Source: Halobellus rufus (GTDB taxonomy: Archaea; Halobacteriota; Halobacteria; Halobacteriales; Haloferacaceae). Taken from it: a stretch of DNA of 64,000 nt. The translations under genes were made by a program, and so were the position numbers. Below the pieces are notes generated by a model. The model searched no databases, was not told where the DNA came from, and saw only the letters and a program-made list of their open reading frames with translations. Below, in pieces: positions 1-8,732 of this stretch. Positions within the stretch are counted from its first letter, which is position 1. Each line of letters begins with the position of its first letter. The stretch lies in assembly GCF_000739575.1 (NCBI RefSeq), contig NZ_BBJO01000042.1:24418-88417 (forward strand). The letters are read 5' to 3'.

Positions 1-241
1 AGAGCTGGACCGTCGAGCGTCCGCGCTTGTTCCCCGCCCACATCGATTCGATCGCCGAGACGTCGTTGACCGTGAGGACGGCGTACCGCTCGGCCCCGAT
101 CCGATCGGTGATCGCGTTCGCCAGTCGGGTGCTTCGCTCGTCCAGTTCGGCGTACGTGAACGACCGACCGTCGTCGGTTACGAGCGCGAGTTTGTCGGGA
201 TAACAGCGGACCGTCCGAGCGAGGGCGTCACCAAGTTTCAT
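1..241 (-). CDS. AMP-dependent acyl-CoA synthetase/ligase, N-terminal fragment (runs off the window)
   Basis: Only the first 80 codons are present; the gene continues past position 1. The start ATG is at 241. The N-terminus has the layout of the ANL adenylating superfamily: a short helix (KLGDALARTV), then PDKLALV, then the strand pair around FTYAELDERSTRLANAI that opens the large domain, and a later piece around DVSAIESMWAGNKRG. Members activate a carboxylic acid with ATP and load it on CoA. The catalytic P-loop and the C-terminal lysine lie outside the window, so the substrate cannot be suggested. It is divergent from the prenyltransferase at 364, so the two share an upstream region of about 120 bp. 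Confidence 0.8.
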   Translation of the reverse strand, partial: MKLGDALARTVRCYPDKLALVTDDGRSFTYAELDERSTRLANAITDRIGAERYAVLTVNDVSAIESMWAGNKRGRSTVQL

Positions 242-363
242 AGTCTCGTGTTAGGCGTCACCAAGCCAACTGTCGCATTAATTGTTTTGATCGGATGTGG
301 CCGCTGCGTCGATTCGCGCGGCGACGCGGCGGATTTATCACGGGCCGGACGGACCGTTGGTCT

Positions 364-1257
364 ATGACGTCCGTGCGCCGCGGTCTCGCCGGGTTGCTCG
401 CGTACGTTCGCCCGACGTTTATGCTCCCGGCCGTCGGAATGGCCCTCTACGGCGCGGCGCTCGCTCCCCTCCCGACGTTCGAGTGGCCGATCGCGGCTCT
501 TCACGCCGCGACGGTCGGCCTCGCGCTCCTGGTCGCGCACCTGCGCGACGGGTACGTCGACGGTCACCAGCGCGGCGAGGAGACCCCGCGGCTCGACGTC
601 GGAGCGTTCCGGTGGAGTATCGGGATCGGTTCGGTCGCGGTCCTGCTGCTTTCGGCCGTTCTGGCGGCGAGGGCGGGGGTCCTCGCAGGACTGTCGACGA
701 CCGTCCTCCTCCTGCTCGCGCTGTCGCACGCGCCGTATCTGGATCGACACCCCGTGACGGTCACGGCGGATTACCCCGTCGGGATCGCGACGGCGCTCGT
801 CGGGGGATACGCCGCTCAGACCGCCGGCGTCGAGTCCGTCGTCGCCCTGACCGCGTTGCTCTTCGTCGGGTTTCTCTCGGGGGTCAAGATCGGGATCGAC
901 CGGCTCGACCGCGCCTTCGACGCGTCGATCGGCAAGCGAACCGTCCCGGTCGTCCTCGGTACCCGCGGGGCCGAACGCGCCGCCGTCGCCGTCTTCCTCT
1001 TCACCGCGAGCGCGACCGCCGCGCTGGGCGTCGCCGGCTACGTGGAACTCCTCCCCGTCCGACCGCTGTACGCGCTCGTCGCCGCGCTCGCGCCGCTGGC
1101 GGGACTGGTCGCGACGGTAGCGCTGCGCGCAGAGTGGGTCGTGCGCGTACAGATGGCGTCGTCGTACGTCTTCGCCGTCGGTCTCTTCGCCGCCGTCTGT
1201 AGCGGCGGGTGCGTCGGGAGCGAAATCGCCCACGGAGCACTCGAAGCACTCCTCTGA
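364..1257 (+). CDS. UbiA-family prenyltransferase-like membrane protein
   Basis: The 297-residue protein is almost entirely hydrophobic helices (about eight or nine), which fits the UbiA superfamily of integral membrane prenyltransferases. An Asp-rich patch after the second helix (HLRDGYVDGHQRGEE) and a second acidic patch (GIDRLDRAFDASIGKRTVPV, about residues 176-195) are where the two Mg-diphosphate-binding motifs of the family lie. The N-terminal motif is not a clean NxxxD, so this may be a divergent member, and the acceptor is unknown. A start at 295 is possible, but a TATA-like GGATTTATC around 329-337 lies about 30 nt before 364, which favours a leaderless start at 364. Confidence 0.7.
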   Translation: MTSVRRGLAGLLAYVRPTFMLPAVGMALYGAALAPLPTFEWPIAALHAATVGLALLVAHLRDGYVDGHQRGEETPRLDVGAFRWSIGIGSVAVLLLSAVLAARAGVLAGLSTTVLLLLALSHAPYLDRHPVTVTADYPVGIATALVGGYAAQTAGVESVVALTALLFVGFLSGVKIGIDRLDRAFDASIGKRTVPVVLGTRGAERAAVAVFLFTASATAALGVAGYVELLPVRPLYALVAALAPLAGLVATVALRAEWVVRVQMASSYVFAVGLFAAVCSGGCVGSEIAHGALEALL

Positions 1258-1296
1258 TGAGTCGGGTCGGCCACCCGGACGAGCGGCACGCGGGGA

Positions 1297-2064
1297 TCAG
1301 CGGTACGCGATCGTGACGTCGATCTCGTCGGTCGCCGCGCGGAGGTGATCGAGGATCTCCCCTTCACAGCGGTCTTTCGACATCCGGTGGGCCGGTCCTG
1401 CGACGCTCAGCGCGCCTTGGATCTCGCCGTCGACGGTCAGCGGCACGCCGATGGCCTGGATGCCTTCGAGGTCCTCGCTGAGATTGAGCGCGTACCCCTG
1501 TTCGCGGATCCGTTCGAGTTCGTCTTTCAGTCGCTCGCGATCGGTGATCGTGTTCTCCGTGCGCGCAGGCAGGCCGTGTTGGTCGACGATCCGGTCGACC
1601 TCCTCCTCGGAGAGGTGCGCGAGGATCGCTTTCCCGCCGGAGTTGTAGTGCATGTGGACGCGGGTTCCGAGGATCGTGTTGACGTTGATGTCGTTCTTGC
1701 CGCCGCGACCGTACACGTAGATCGCCTTGCCGTTCTGGTGGGTGATGAGCCACGACATCTCGCCGGTTTCACGTTCGAGTCGGTCGACGGCTCTGAGGCC
1801 GGACTGGAAGATTTCGAGCTGTCCGCGGACGTACTGGCCGTACTCGAAGAATCGGAGTCCGAGGTGGTACTCCCGGCCGTGTTTGACGACGAACCCGCGG
1901 CGGAGGAGCGTCGTCAGGTGGCCGTGGACCGTGCTCTTGGCGATTTCCAGCCTGTCGGCCAGTTCGGTGACACCGGCACCGTCGAGGTCCCGAAGGAGTT
2001 CGATGACGTCGAATAGCGTCTCATCGGACTGTATCCCCCGACTACGGTCCGGTTCTCGTGCCAT
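1297..2064 (-). CDS. IclR family transcriptional regulator (1)
   Basis: The 255-residue protein has the IclR layout: an N-terminal winged helix-turn-helix (about residues 15-75, recognition region LEIAKSTVHGHLTTLLRRG) and a C-terminal GAF-like effector domain with the usual GGKAILAHL, HGLPARTENTI and SVAGPAHRMS segments. IclR proteins usually control one local catabolic gene set in response to a small aromatic or organic acid. It lies next to the hexapeptide-repeat gene on the same strand. A repeated 19-bp palindrome (TGTTCGA-N5-TCGAACA) occurs upstream of this gene at 2156 and again at 2333 and 3038, so it is the best candidate to bind those sites. It is one of four IclR genes in the window. 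Confidence 0.93.
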   Translation of the reverse strand: MAREPDRSRGIQSDETLFDVIELLRDLDGAGVTELADRLEIAKSTVHGHLTTLLRRGFVVKHGREYHLGLRFFEYGQYVRGQLEIFQSGLRAVDRLERETGEMSWLITHQNGKAIYVYGRGGKNDINVNTILGTRVHMHYNSGGKAILAHLSEEEVDRIVDQHGLPARTENTITDRERLKDELERIREQGYALNLSEDLEGIQAIGVPLTVDGEIQGALSVAGPAHRMSKDRCEGEILDHLRAATDEIDVTIAYR

Positions 2065-2155
2065 ATCTGTACTCGTCGGTCGAGAAGCAAGTAAGTGTCG
2101 TGTGTGTCTCGTGGACGACTGGCGGGTGAATCACTCATCGTCGTGGTCGAACATT

Positions 2156-2174
2156 TGTTCGATCAGGTCGAATA
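2156..2174. promoter_or_regulatory. Inverted repeat TGTTCGA-N5-TCGAATA, candidate IclR operator, copy 1
   Basis: Half-sites TGTTCGA (2156-2162) and TCGAATA (2168-2174) match in six of seven positions. The site is about 92 bp upstream of the IclR gene start at 2064. A further TCGAACA half-site at 2147-2153 forms an overlapping palindrome with TGTTCGA. The same 19-bp architecture recurs at 2333 and 3038. Confidence 0.5.
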
Positions 2175-2332
2175 TCTCTGTTACACACCCGTCACATAAC
2201 AACCGTACGGGTGTTACCGTCGTACCGTCCAGATTCCGCGTTCGGTGAGTCAGTTGGCCTGGCGTCTTCACGGTTGCGTATCGCTACCGCGAGGGTGTGC
2301 AACGGATATCGTGGCCCACGCAGATCGCTAGC

Positions 2333-2351
2333 TGTTCGCTGCTGTCGAACA
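2333..2351. promoter_or_regulatory. Inverted repeat TGTTCGC-N5-TCGAACA, candidate IclR operator, copy 2
   Basis: Half-sites are TGTTCGC (2333-2339) and TCGAACA (2345-2351). An extra TGTTCGA half-site follows at 2356-2362, immediately before the stop codon of the hexapeptide-repeat gene. It lies between that gene and the IclR gene and has the same spacing as the copies at 2156 and 3038. Confidence 0.45.
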
Positions 2352-2362
2352 GATGTGTTCGA

Positions 2363-2875
2363 TCAGTCTCCGGTCCGAACGTCGAGTCCGGCCTCGCGGA
2401 ACCGGGCAGCCAGTTCGACGTACGTGTCGTGGATACGGTCGATCGCTTCCAGTTGTGAGTCGGTGAGCGGTCGGGTCTTCGCGGGCGTCCCATACGCCAA
2501 GTGGCCCGACGGGACGGTCTGGTCGTGGGTGACGACCGCGTTGGCTGCGACGATGCACCGGTCCTCGACGGTGGCTCCCTTGAGCACGGCGCTCTGCATC
2601 CCGACGAGACAGCGGTCCCCGACCGTCGCGTAGTCGACGACCGCGCCGTGACCGACGCTGACGGCCTCACCGAGTTTCGCGCCGTGGAGCATCGTGAACT
2701 CCTGGACGTTCGTCTCCGCACCCACTTCGACCGCCGTCCCGTGGCCCCGGAGGCAGGTGAAGGGCCAGAGACTCGCCCGCGCGTCGACGTCGACGTCGCC
2801 GACGAGATACGCCATCTCCGAGACGAACGCGTCGTCGTCGACCCTCGGTTCCGCCTCCTCGAACCGTCGTAGCAT
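2363..2875 (-). CDS. Hexapeptide-repeat protein of the gamma-carbonic anhydrase/PaaY-like family, one zinc ligand replaced
   Basis: The 170-residue protein is a left-handed beta helix of the gamma-carbonic anhydrase family, with hexapeptide turns such as LVGDVDVDARASLWPFTCLRG and a C-terminal helix. In the family core, NVQE and the first zinc His (TMLHG) are present and the second is present in GHGAVV. The third His, five residues after the second, is Asp (GHGAVVDY), so normal zinc binding is doubtful. Relatives include PaaY, a thioesterase of phenylacetate catabolism, and CaiE, so a CoA-ester role is possible. ATG at 2902 is also in frame, but a TATA-like TTTATGCC at about 2899-2906 favours 2875. 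The gene is next to IclR regulator 1. Confidence 0.8.
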   Translation of the reverse strand: MLRRFEEAEPRVDDDAFVSEMAYLVGDVDVDARASLWPFTCLRGHGTAVEVGAETNVQEFTMLHGAKLGEAVSVGHGAVVDYATVGDRCLVGMQSAVLKGATVEDRCIVAANAVVTHDQTVPSGHLAYGTPAKTRPLTDSQLEAIDRIHDTYVELAARFREAGLDVRTGD

Positions 2876-3037
2876 AGGGGCACTACGTGCGTCCGACGGC
2901 ATAAATCCGGGTACTCGGTGCGGTCGACATCCACGCTTTCCTGCCGACTCTCGCGGGAATCTCGCCGTGTGAGACGCTTAGGATCTATCTGCCGCACGGG
3001 GGGGAACAGGGGGCTGCAAGGGAGCAATCGATACAAT

Positions 3038-3056
3038 TGTTCGACAATGTCGAACA
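3038..3056. promoter_or_regulatory. Perfect inverted repeat TGTTCGA-N5-TCGAACA, candidate IclR operator, copy 3
   Basis: This is the best copy of the motif: both 7-bp half-sites are perfect complements with a CAATG spacer, and the symmetry extends one more base on each side (TTGTTCGAC, GTCGAACAA). It lies between the divergent hexapeptide-repeat gene (start 2875) and UspA gene (start 3160), so it could act on either. Confidence 0.55.
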
Positions 3057-3159
3057 AATACTCGGGTGCACTGATTTTAGTGCCGATACGCGCCCAAACC
3101 ACGTGACGAGCCGGGAATCGTCGCTGAATTATAAGTAGATGGGCGCTCCACTCACCGGT

Positions 3160-3558
3160 ATGGTCCGAGTACTACTCGCACTGGACGACGATATCCCGCA
3201 GGCACACGCACAGACGAACGCGATCGAGGCGATGGTCGAGGACGCGAGCGGCGCCGAGGTGTACATCCTGCACGTGTTCAACGACAACCCCGAGGGAGCG
3301 TCGGTCAACCAGGTCGAGGCGGTTCGCGAGGCCGCCGACCGACTGGAGGAGGTCGGCGTCGAAGCCGAACTCCTGGAGGCGAGCGGCTCTCCGTCCGACG
3401 AGATTCTCCGGTACGCCGACGACCTCGACGTCGACCAGATCTGCGTCGGGGGGCGCAAGCGCTCGCCGGCCGGAAAGGCGCTGTTCGGCAGCGTGACGCA
3501 GGACGTGATCCTCGGCACGCACCGGCCGGTCCTCGTCTGCGGCAGCTCCGAGGAGTAG
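3160..3558 (+). CDS. Universal stress protein (UspA family), ATP-binding type
   Basis: The 132-residue single-domain UspA protein starts with VRVLLALDDD, the first strand and Asp of the fold. It ends with GGRKRSPAGKALFGSVTQDV, which matches the ATP-binding signature G-x2-G-x9-G-S/T of nucleotide-binding members. The exact role in haloarchaea is unknown; such proteins respond to stress or growth arrest. An in-frame ATG at 3139 exists, but a TATA box (TTATAAG, about 3129-3135) places the transcript start just before 3160, which supports 3160 as a leaderless start. A close paralogue lies at 37012. Confidence 0.93.
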   Translation: MVRVLLALDDDIPQAHAQTNAIEAMVEDASGAEVYILHVFNDNPEGASVNQVEAVREAADRLEEVGVEAELLEASGSPSDEILRYADDLDVDQICVGGRKRSPAGKALFGSVTQDVILGTHRPVLVCGSSEE

Positions 3559-3598
3559 ACTTTCGATCGTTCCCGGGACGACCGCCCGCGTCCCCGCG

Positions 3599-4972
3599 CT
3601 ATTCGGTTTGAATCGCCGAGGAGAGGTTGCGTTCGAGCGCCTCCACGCTGCGGCGGATCTCCGCGACCTGCTCTGTCTGCTGTTGGTTCGCGGTCGCGAG
3701 TTCGGCGACCTCGGTCGCGATCTGTTCGACGCCCTCGACGGTCGTCCCGAGCATCGCCGAGATGTCCTCGGCGCTCGTGGCCTGCTCGTCGGTCGCGGTC
3801 GCGATCTGTTCGAGCTGCTCGGAGACGTCCGCGATCGACGCCTGGATCTCGCGCTGGTTCTCGTTGACCGTCTCCATCTGCGATTCGATGGCCTCGACCC
3901 GCTCGGTCGTCTGTTCGACGCCCTCGACGGTTTCGGTCGCGATCGTCGCGATCGACTCGACCAGCCCCTCGATGCGGTCGGCCTCGTTCTTCGACTCCGC
4001 CGCGAGCGACTTCACCTCGTCGGCGACGACGGCGAATCCCTCGCCGGCCTCGCCCGCGCGCGCCGCCTCGATCGACGCGTTCAGCGCGAGAATGTTGATC
4101 TGATCGGCGATGTCGTCGATCACGGCCACGACGTCGTCGATCTCCTCGACGCGCTCTGCGAGGTGTTCGGCGTCCGTCGCCATCTTGTCGCTCGCCTGCG
4201 CGACGTCCTCGACGGTCTCTAAGAGCGCCGTCGTCGAGTCCTCGGACTCGGTCGCCAGTTCGGCCGTCTCGGAACTCTGCGTGCTGATCGTCTCGACGCT
4301 GGCGGCGACCTCCTCGGTCGTCGCGCTGAACGTCTGGATCTCGTCGTCGACCTCGCGGACGTGCTCGGCCTCCTGCTCGGCGACTTCCGCGATCACGTCG
4401 ACGTTCTCGGTCACCTGCGAGGAGGCTTCCTCCAGTCCGCCGACGGTCCGTTCGAGCTCCTCGCGGACCTGCGTCTGGACGTGTTCCATCGACTTGCGCT
4501 GTTCGACGAGGTCTGTCACCTGATACAGCACCTCGAAGGAGCCGACGACGGAGCCGTCGGTGCCGGTGAGCGGCACGCCCATCGCCCGTCCGTGCCCCTT
4601 CTCGCCCGCGGTGTTGGTGATCGTTCGGACCTCGTCTTCCCTGATCGTCTCACCGGTTCGGGCGACCTTCTCCGCGAGCGTCTCGGTGACCGCCTCGGTC
4701 CCGATGACCTCGTGGGCGGGTCGATCGAGCGCCTCCTCGGCCGCGAGGCCGACGAAGGAGGCCTGTTCTTCGTTCCAGTGGGTCAGGCGACCGTCGTCGT
4801 CGACGACGATCACCGGTTCGGGGAACTCCGCGGCGAGTTGATCGAACATGTGTTGCCAGTGGTCGCGCTCGGCGCGGAGTCGCTCGGTCTCTCCCATCTC
4901 GTCAGGGAGGTCCGGGGCGAGCGAGGCCGGTTCCGGCGCGGCCGATTCGGCGGCGGGCGGGTGGTGTGCCAT
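3599..4972 (-). CDS. Soluble methyl-accepting chemotaxis transducer with PAS sensor domain
   Basis: The 457-residue protein has no membrane segment. Residues about 30-150 form a PAS domain ([20 protein letters not shown], then a [15 protein letters not shown] beta strand). The rest is a long coiled-coil cytoplasmic signalling domain with the conserved hairpin tip around [17 protein letters not shown] and [12 protein letters not shown], which binds CheA/CheW. Glu/Gln-rich heptads on both sides are candidate methylation sites. It probably senses a cytoplasmic or energy-related signal. An upstream frame opens at 5023, but a TATA box (TTATATAC, about 4993-5001) lies 25 nt before 4972, which supports this start. 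Its position among catabolic genes is compatible with taxis towards a metabolised compound, though the ligand is unknown. Confidence 0.93.
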   Translation of the reverse strand: MAHHPPAAESAAPEPASLAPDLPDEMGETERLRAERDHWQHMFDQLAAEFPEPVIVVDDDGRLTHWNEEQASFVGLAAEEALDRPAHEVIGTEAVTETLAEKVARTGETIREDEVRTITNTAGEKGHGRAMGVPLTGTDGSVVGSFEVLYQVTDLVEQRKSMEHVQTQVREELERTVGGLEEASSQVTENVDVIAEVAEQEAEHVREVDDEIQTFSATTEEVAASVETISTQSSETAELATESEDSTTALLETVEDVAQASDKMATDAEHLAERVEEIDDVVAVIDDIADQINILALNASIEAARAGEAGEGFAVVADEVKSLAAESKNEADRIEGLVESIATIATETVEGVEQTTERVEAIESQMETVNENQREIQASIADVSEQLEQIATATDEQATSAEDISAMLGTTVEGVEQIATEVAELATANQQQTEQVAEIRRSVEALERNLSSAIQTE

Positions 4973-5068
4973 TGCGAGGGTGTGGACCGTGTCAGTATAT
5001 AATTCGCCCGCCGTCATTTTCACTCGTGATACTGGGCCGACAACCGCCGTCGAGGGCGTTCTCCGGCG

Positions 5069-5518
5069 TTACTGGTCGTCGTACGACCGGCGCTTCACGA
5101 GCGCCGTCGCGTCGAATCGGACGACGGTCTCTCCGTCCTGGTTCACCGCCTCGACGTGCGTGGTGACGTAGCCGCGGTCCTCGTGGCTGGACGAGGGGCG
5201 CTTCTCGATCACCTCCGTCCGAAGCGACAGCCGATCGCCGGGCCGTACGGGGTTTACCCACCGGAGGTTGTCGGCCGCGACACCCGCTAAGGCCGCGAGC
5301 GCGTCGGGCCGTTCGGCGGTCAACCGCATACACATCGCCATCGTGTGCCACCCCGACGCGACCAGTCCGCCGAACATCGACTCGGCGGCGGCCTCCTCGT
5401 CGGTGTGGAACGGCTGTGGATCGTACGTCTCGGCGAACGACTTGATCTCCTCGGCCGTGACTTCGTACTCCCCGAACGTCGCGGTCGAGCCGACCTCGAC
5501 GTCCTCGTAGTATTGCAT
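5069..5518 (-). CDS. MaoC-family (R)-hydratase / acyl dehydratase
   Basis: The 149-residue protein has the single hot-dog fold of MaoC-like dehydratases. It begins with YYEDVEVGSTATFGEYEVT and carries the catalytic segment FAETYDPQPFHTDEEAA, where the Asp and His of the hydratase 2 motif lie, followed by LVASGWHTMAM. The family adds water to enoyl-CoA or removes it from 3-hydroxyacyl-CoA. It stands alone but near the beta-oxidation-like genes at 7.5-14 kb, so it may act on the same CoA esters. Confidence 0.9.
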   Translation of the reverse strand: MQYYEDVEVGSTATFGEYEVTAEEIKSFAETYDPQPFHTDEEAAAESMFGGLVASGWHTMAMCMRLTAERPDALAALAGVAADNLRWVNPVRPGDRLSLRTEVIEKRPSSSHEDRGYVTTHVEAVNQDGETVVRFDATALVKRRSYDDQ

Positions 5519-5702
5519 ACGCGACTAACGGACGGCTCCCGAAGAAAATCCTTCGCTCGGGACCGTGTGTCGCTTTCTGAAGTAACGGCGTGACACATAC
5601 TGTGCTAAAATGTGGCACGAATCGGGCCTATAGACCGAGTGCGTGTATGTCGCTGACACGCGTACCGCAAGGATTTATGTACAGCGCTCCGAAGCGGGAA
5701 AC

Positions 5703-6026
5703 ATGCCCAGAGACTCAGCACTCGAAGAGGCTGCTGAAGCGGCGTCGGACCTTCCGGACCCCAGAGACGTCGTCGACAAGGACGAGGAGATCCCGCTCGT
5801 CGAGGTCTTCGACGAGGCGTTCATGCGGGAGAACACCGACTTCGACACCTTCGACGAGATGGTCGCCGCGAGCCCGTCCGACGCGACGTCGGCGGACGAG
5901 CTGGAGAAGATTCCCCGCGGCGAGTGGGACGACTTCGTCGCGGAAACGACGGTCTTCGCCGACGAGGAGGAGTTCGTCTTCGCCGGTCGGGACCACTGGG
6001 TCGGCAAGAAGCTCGGACTGAACTGA
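5703..6026 (+). CDS. Small acidic protein of unknown function
   Basis: The 107-residue, strongly acidic protein has no recognised domain. It ends in a patterned segment (FVFAGRDHWVGKKLGLN) that looks structured. The start at 5703 is chosen over an upstream in-frame ATG at 5643 because a TATA-like GGATTTATG (about 5671-5679) lies about 28 nt upstream. It precedes the FAD monooxygenase gene on the same strand with a gap of 166 bp, so a functional link is possible but not shown. Confidence 0.7.
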   Translation: MPRDSALEEAAEAASDLPDPRDVVDKDEEIPLVEVFDEAFMRENTDFDTFDEMVAASPSDATSADELEKIPRGEWDDFVAETTVFADEEEFVFAGRDHWVGKKLGLN

Positions 6027-6192
6027 ACCGGGCGCGCCACCACGGCGAACCCGACTGACGGTCGCCTGGCCCCGTGATTTGCGGTCGTCTGAGCGTTGCC
6101 GCTATCCGACGGAAATGGCCGTTTCCGGCGCTCTCGCGTCGATGCAACCACAACGATTATGAGGGACGTGTGGTAACAGTCAGACAGACACG

Positions 6193-7434
6193 ATGAGTTC
6201 AACTGACATCGACCCAGTGCTGATCGCCGGTGCCGGACCGACGGGGATGACCGCCGCGCTCGCGCTCCGCGCACGCGGGATCCCCGCGGCGATCCTCGAG
6301 GCGGACTCCGAGGACCGCGACCGCGCCGGGAGCCGCGCGATCTACGTCCACGGCTCGACGTTGAAGACGCTCGAACGCAACTACCCCGGACTCGGGAAGG
6401 ACCTCGTCGACGAGGGGCTCGTCTGGCCCACCCGCCACACGATGTGGCGCGGCAAGACGGTGTTCCGACGCACCTATGACAACCCCGGCGGCAGCGGCGA
6501 GTTCCCCCACTTCTCCAGCCTCCCGCAGGTCACCACGGAGAAGTACATGCACGAGGCGCTGGACGAACTCGGCGTCGAGATCCACTGGGACGCCGGCGTC
6601 GAGTCCGTCGAGTCCACCCCGGACGGCGTCCACGTCGAGACGACGGACGGGCAGGAGTGGGAGACGCCGTACCTCATCGGCGCGGACGGCGGCGGCTCGC
6701 AGGTCCGAAAGGAGATCGGCTCGCAGTTCGAGGGCGATCAGTCGGAGAACTCCTTCATCATCGTCGACGTCGAGACCCTCGAGGGCAACACGATCGAGGA
6801 GGAGCCGATCCCGTTCGAGCGGCTCTTCCACTACGACGATCCGGCCGCGGGCGGCCGCAACGTGATGCTCGTGCCCTTCTCCGGCGGATGGCGACTCGAC
6901 ATCCAGTGCCTCGGCGACGACGACCCCGAGGAGATCGCCAGCGACGCGGAGATGCGTAAGTTCGTCCGCGAGATTATGGGCGAGGAGTACGTCGACAACA
7001 TTCAGTGGACCTCGACGTACAAGTTCCTGCAGGTGATCGCCGACTCCTTCGTCGACGAGCACCGCCGCGTCCTGCTGGCGGGTGAGGCGGCCCACCTACT
7101 CGCACCGTTCGGCGCGCGCGGGATGAACTCCTGCGTCGCCGACGCCGACGAGGCGGCCTCCGCGATCGCGGTCGCCGCGCGGGCCGAACAGCCCGCCGTC
7201 GCCCGCAACGAGGTCGAACTGTACGCGGCACGCCGCGAGCGCGCCGCCGAGTACAACATCGACGCCGCCGGGCAGGCCCTCGATTACCTTCAGGGCGACA
7301 CCCCGGTCACCGTGCTCCGTAAGGAAGTCGCCGCGTCGCTCGCGGACTACTTCGAGCCCGCCGGCGAGTACCTCGACGACGCCCCGTACGGCCCGCACGA
7401 CGCGCCGCCGATCGCGGCGACCGGCAACTACTGA
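6193..7434 (+). CDS. FAD-dependent aromatic-type monooxygenase (PheA/TfdB/UbiH superfamily)
   Basis: The 413-residue group A flavoprotein hydroxylase has the dinucleotide motif GAGPTGMTAALALRARG near its N-terminus, the DG motif LIGADGGGSQVRK (about residue 160) and the late FAD ribityl-binding segment GEAAHLLAPFGARGMNS (about residue 300). The usual GD of that last motif is GE here. Members hydroxylate phenols or related rings with NAD(P)H and O2. The lack of a C-terminal thioredoxin-like domain distinguishes it from phenol hydroxylase proper. In this window it is the only candidate ring hydroxylase, so it may prepare a ring for the extradiol cleavage encoded at 48 kb. The substrate is unknown. 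Confidence 0.88.
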   Translation: MSSTDIDPVLIAGAGPTGMTAALALRARGIPAAILEADSEDRDRAGSRAIYVHGSTLKTLERNYPGLGKDLVDEGLVWPTRHTMWRGKTVFRRTYDNPGGSGEFPHFSSLPQVTTEKYMHEALDELGVEIHWDAGVESVESTPDGVHVETTDGQEWETPYLIGADGGGSQVRKEIGSQFEGDQSENSFIIVDVETLEGNTIEEEPIPFERLFHYDDPAAGGRNVMLVPFSGGWRLDIQCLGDDDPEEIASDAEMRKFVREIMGEEYVDNIQWTSTYKFLQVIADSFVDEHRRVLLAGEAAHLLAPFGARGMNSCVADADEAASAIAVAARAEQPAVARNEVELYAARRERAAEYNIDAAGQALDYLQGDTPVTVLRKEVAASLADYFEPAGEYLDDAPYGPHDAPPIAATGNY

Positions 7435-7528
7435 ACCCGCGGTCGCGCTCTCATCGTTTTTCTCCCAGGAGGCAGCGGCAGGTCCGAGACGACACAGCCC
7501 CGAGATCGGAAAACCGGCCAGCTCGCCT

Positions 7529-8679
7529 TCAGAAGTTCCGGTAGATCAGGTCGCGCTGCACCGCACCGACGCCCTCGTAGGTCATCGGCATCCGGACGTC
7601 CCGGTAGACGCGGGTGATCCGCTCGTCGTTCAAGAGCGCCCGTCCGCCGTGGAGTTTGATCGACGCCTCGGCGCACTCGGCGGCGACCTCCGTCGCCTTC
7701 GCTTTCGCCATCGCGGCCCAGCGCTCGGCGTCCTCGCCGCGCTGGACGTGGTCGACCGCCTGCCACAGCAGCGCGCGGGCGCTCTCGAACTCCATCCGCA
7801 TCTCCGCGAGGTCGTGTTGGACCGACTGGAAGTCCGCCACGTCCCGGCCGAACTCCTCGCGCTCGTGGACGAAGTCCCACGCCTCCTCGATGGCGGCGGC
7901 CGCGAGGCCGATGCCGTGGGCGGCCACCCGGACCCGCCCGGCGTTGAAGAACTCCGCGACCATCTTGAAGCCGTTCCCGCGCTCGCCCACGAGGTTCTCC
8001 GCCGGCACGCGGCAGTCGTCGAAGACGATGTGCGCCTGCTCTGAGGCCCGGTAGGCCATCTTCTCTGGGATCGGCTCGGCCTCGTAGCCCGGCGCGTCGG
8101 TGGGGACGAGGATGAGCGAGTGATTGCCGTGGCGGTCGTCGGTGTCCTCGGTCTTCGCGTAGACGGTGATGTAGTCGCCGGAGACGCCGTTGCCGATCCA
8201 GTACTTCTCGCCGTTCAGGACCCACTCGCCGGCCTCGAGCGTCGCCTCCGTCTCCATCCCCGCGAGGTCGCTCCCCGTGTCGGGTTCGGAGATGGCCATT
8301 CCGGTCCGCTTCTCGCCGCTGGCGACGGCGGCGAGGTACGTCCCTTCTGCTCCTCGCTGCCGAACTTCTGGAGGATCTCGGTGCCGAAGCTCTGACTGAC
8401 GACGCCGAGTCCGAGGCCGGCGTCCGCGCGGAAGAACTCCTCGACGGTCGCGACGATCTCGTCGAGCGACCGACCGGGACCGCCGTACTCGGCGTCGATC
8501 TCCTGGGCCACCAGTCCGGCGTCGTGAGCGGCCTCGACTACCTCGTCGGGGTACTCCCCCGAGCCGAAGTACTCGGCCGCGACCGGTTGCATCTCCTCGC
8601 GCGCGAACGATCGCGCGCGGTCTTTCAGGTCGTGCGCTTCCTCGGGGACGACGGTGTGGGTGAGTATGTCGGATTCCAT
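7529..8679 (-). pseudogene. Acyl-CoA dehydrogenase, interrupted by a one-base frameshift near 8337-8341
   Basis: Two overlapping reading frames together make one acyl-CoA dehydrogenase of about 383 residues, the normal family length. The N-terminal part (start 8679) ends its homology at FGSEEQKGR. The protein resumes one frame over with YLAAVASGEKRTGMAISEP, including the FAD-contacting SEPDTGSD, and continues to the C-terminal helical domain with LHGGRALL. The total span of 1151 nt is one base short of a multiple of three, so one missing base (probably C in GGTACGTCCC) explains the break. The enzyme makes the alpha-beta double bond of acyl-CoA. It is followed by the CoA ligase, DUF35, thiolase and hydratase/dehydrogenase genes. 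The lesion may be a sequence error. Confidence 0.88.
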
Positions 8680-8732
8680 ATGTCTTCTCGGTTACTATCG
8701 AATGCGGAGAGGTCTTCTCGCCGACGGACGGT

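Noticed and set aside
2284..3102. A 272-codon minus-strand frame over the hexapeptide-repeat gene
   Set aside because: It is another frame of the same strand with Arg/Ser/Thr-rich sequence and no homology; the hexapeptide frame is the real gene.
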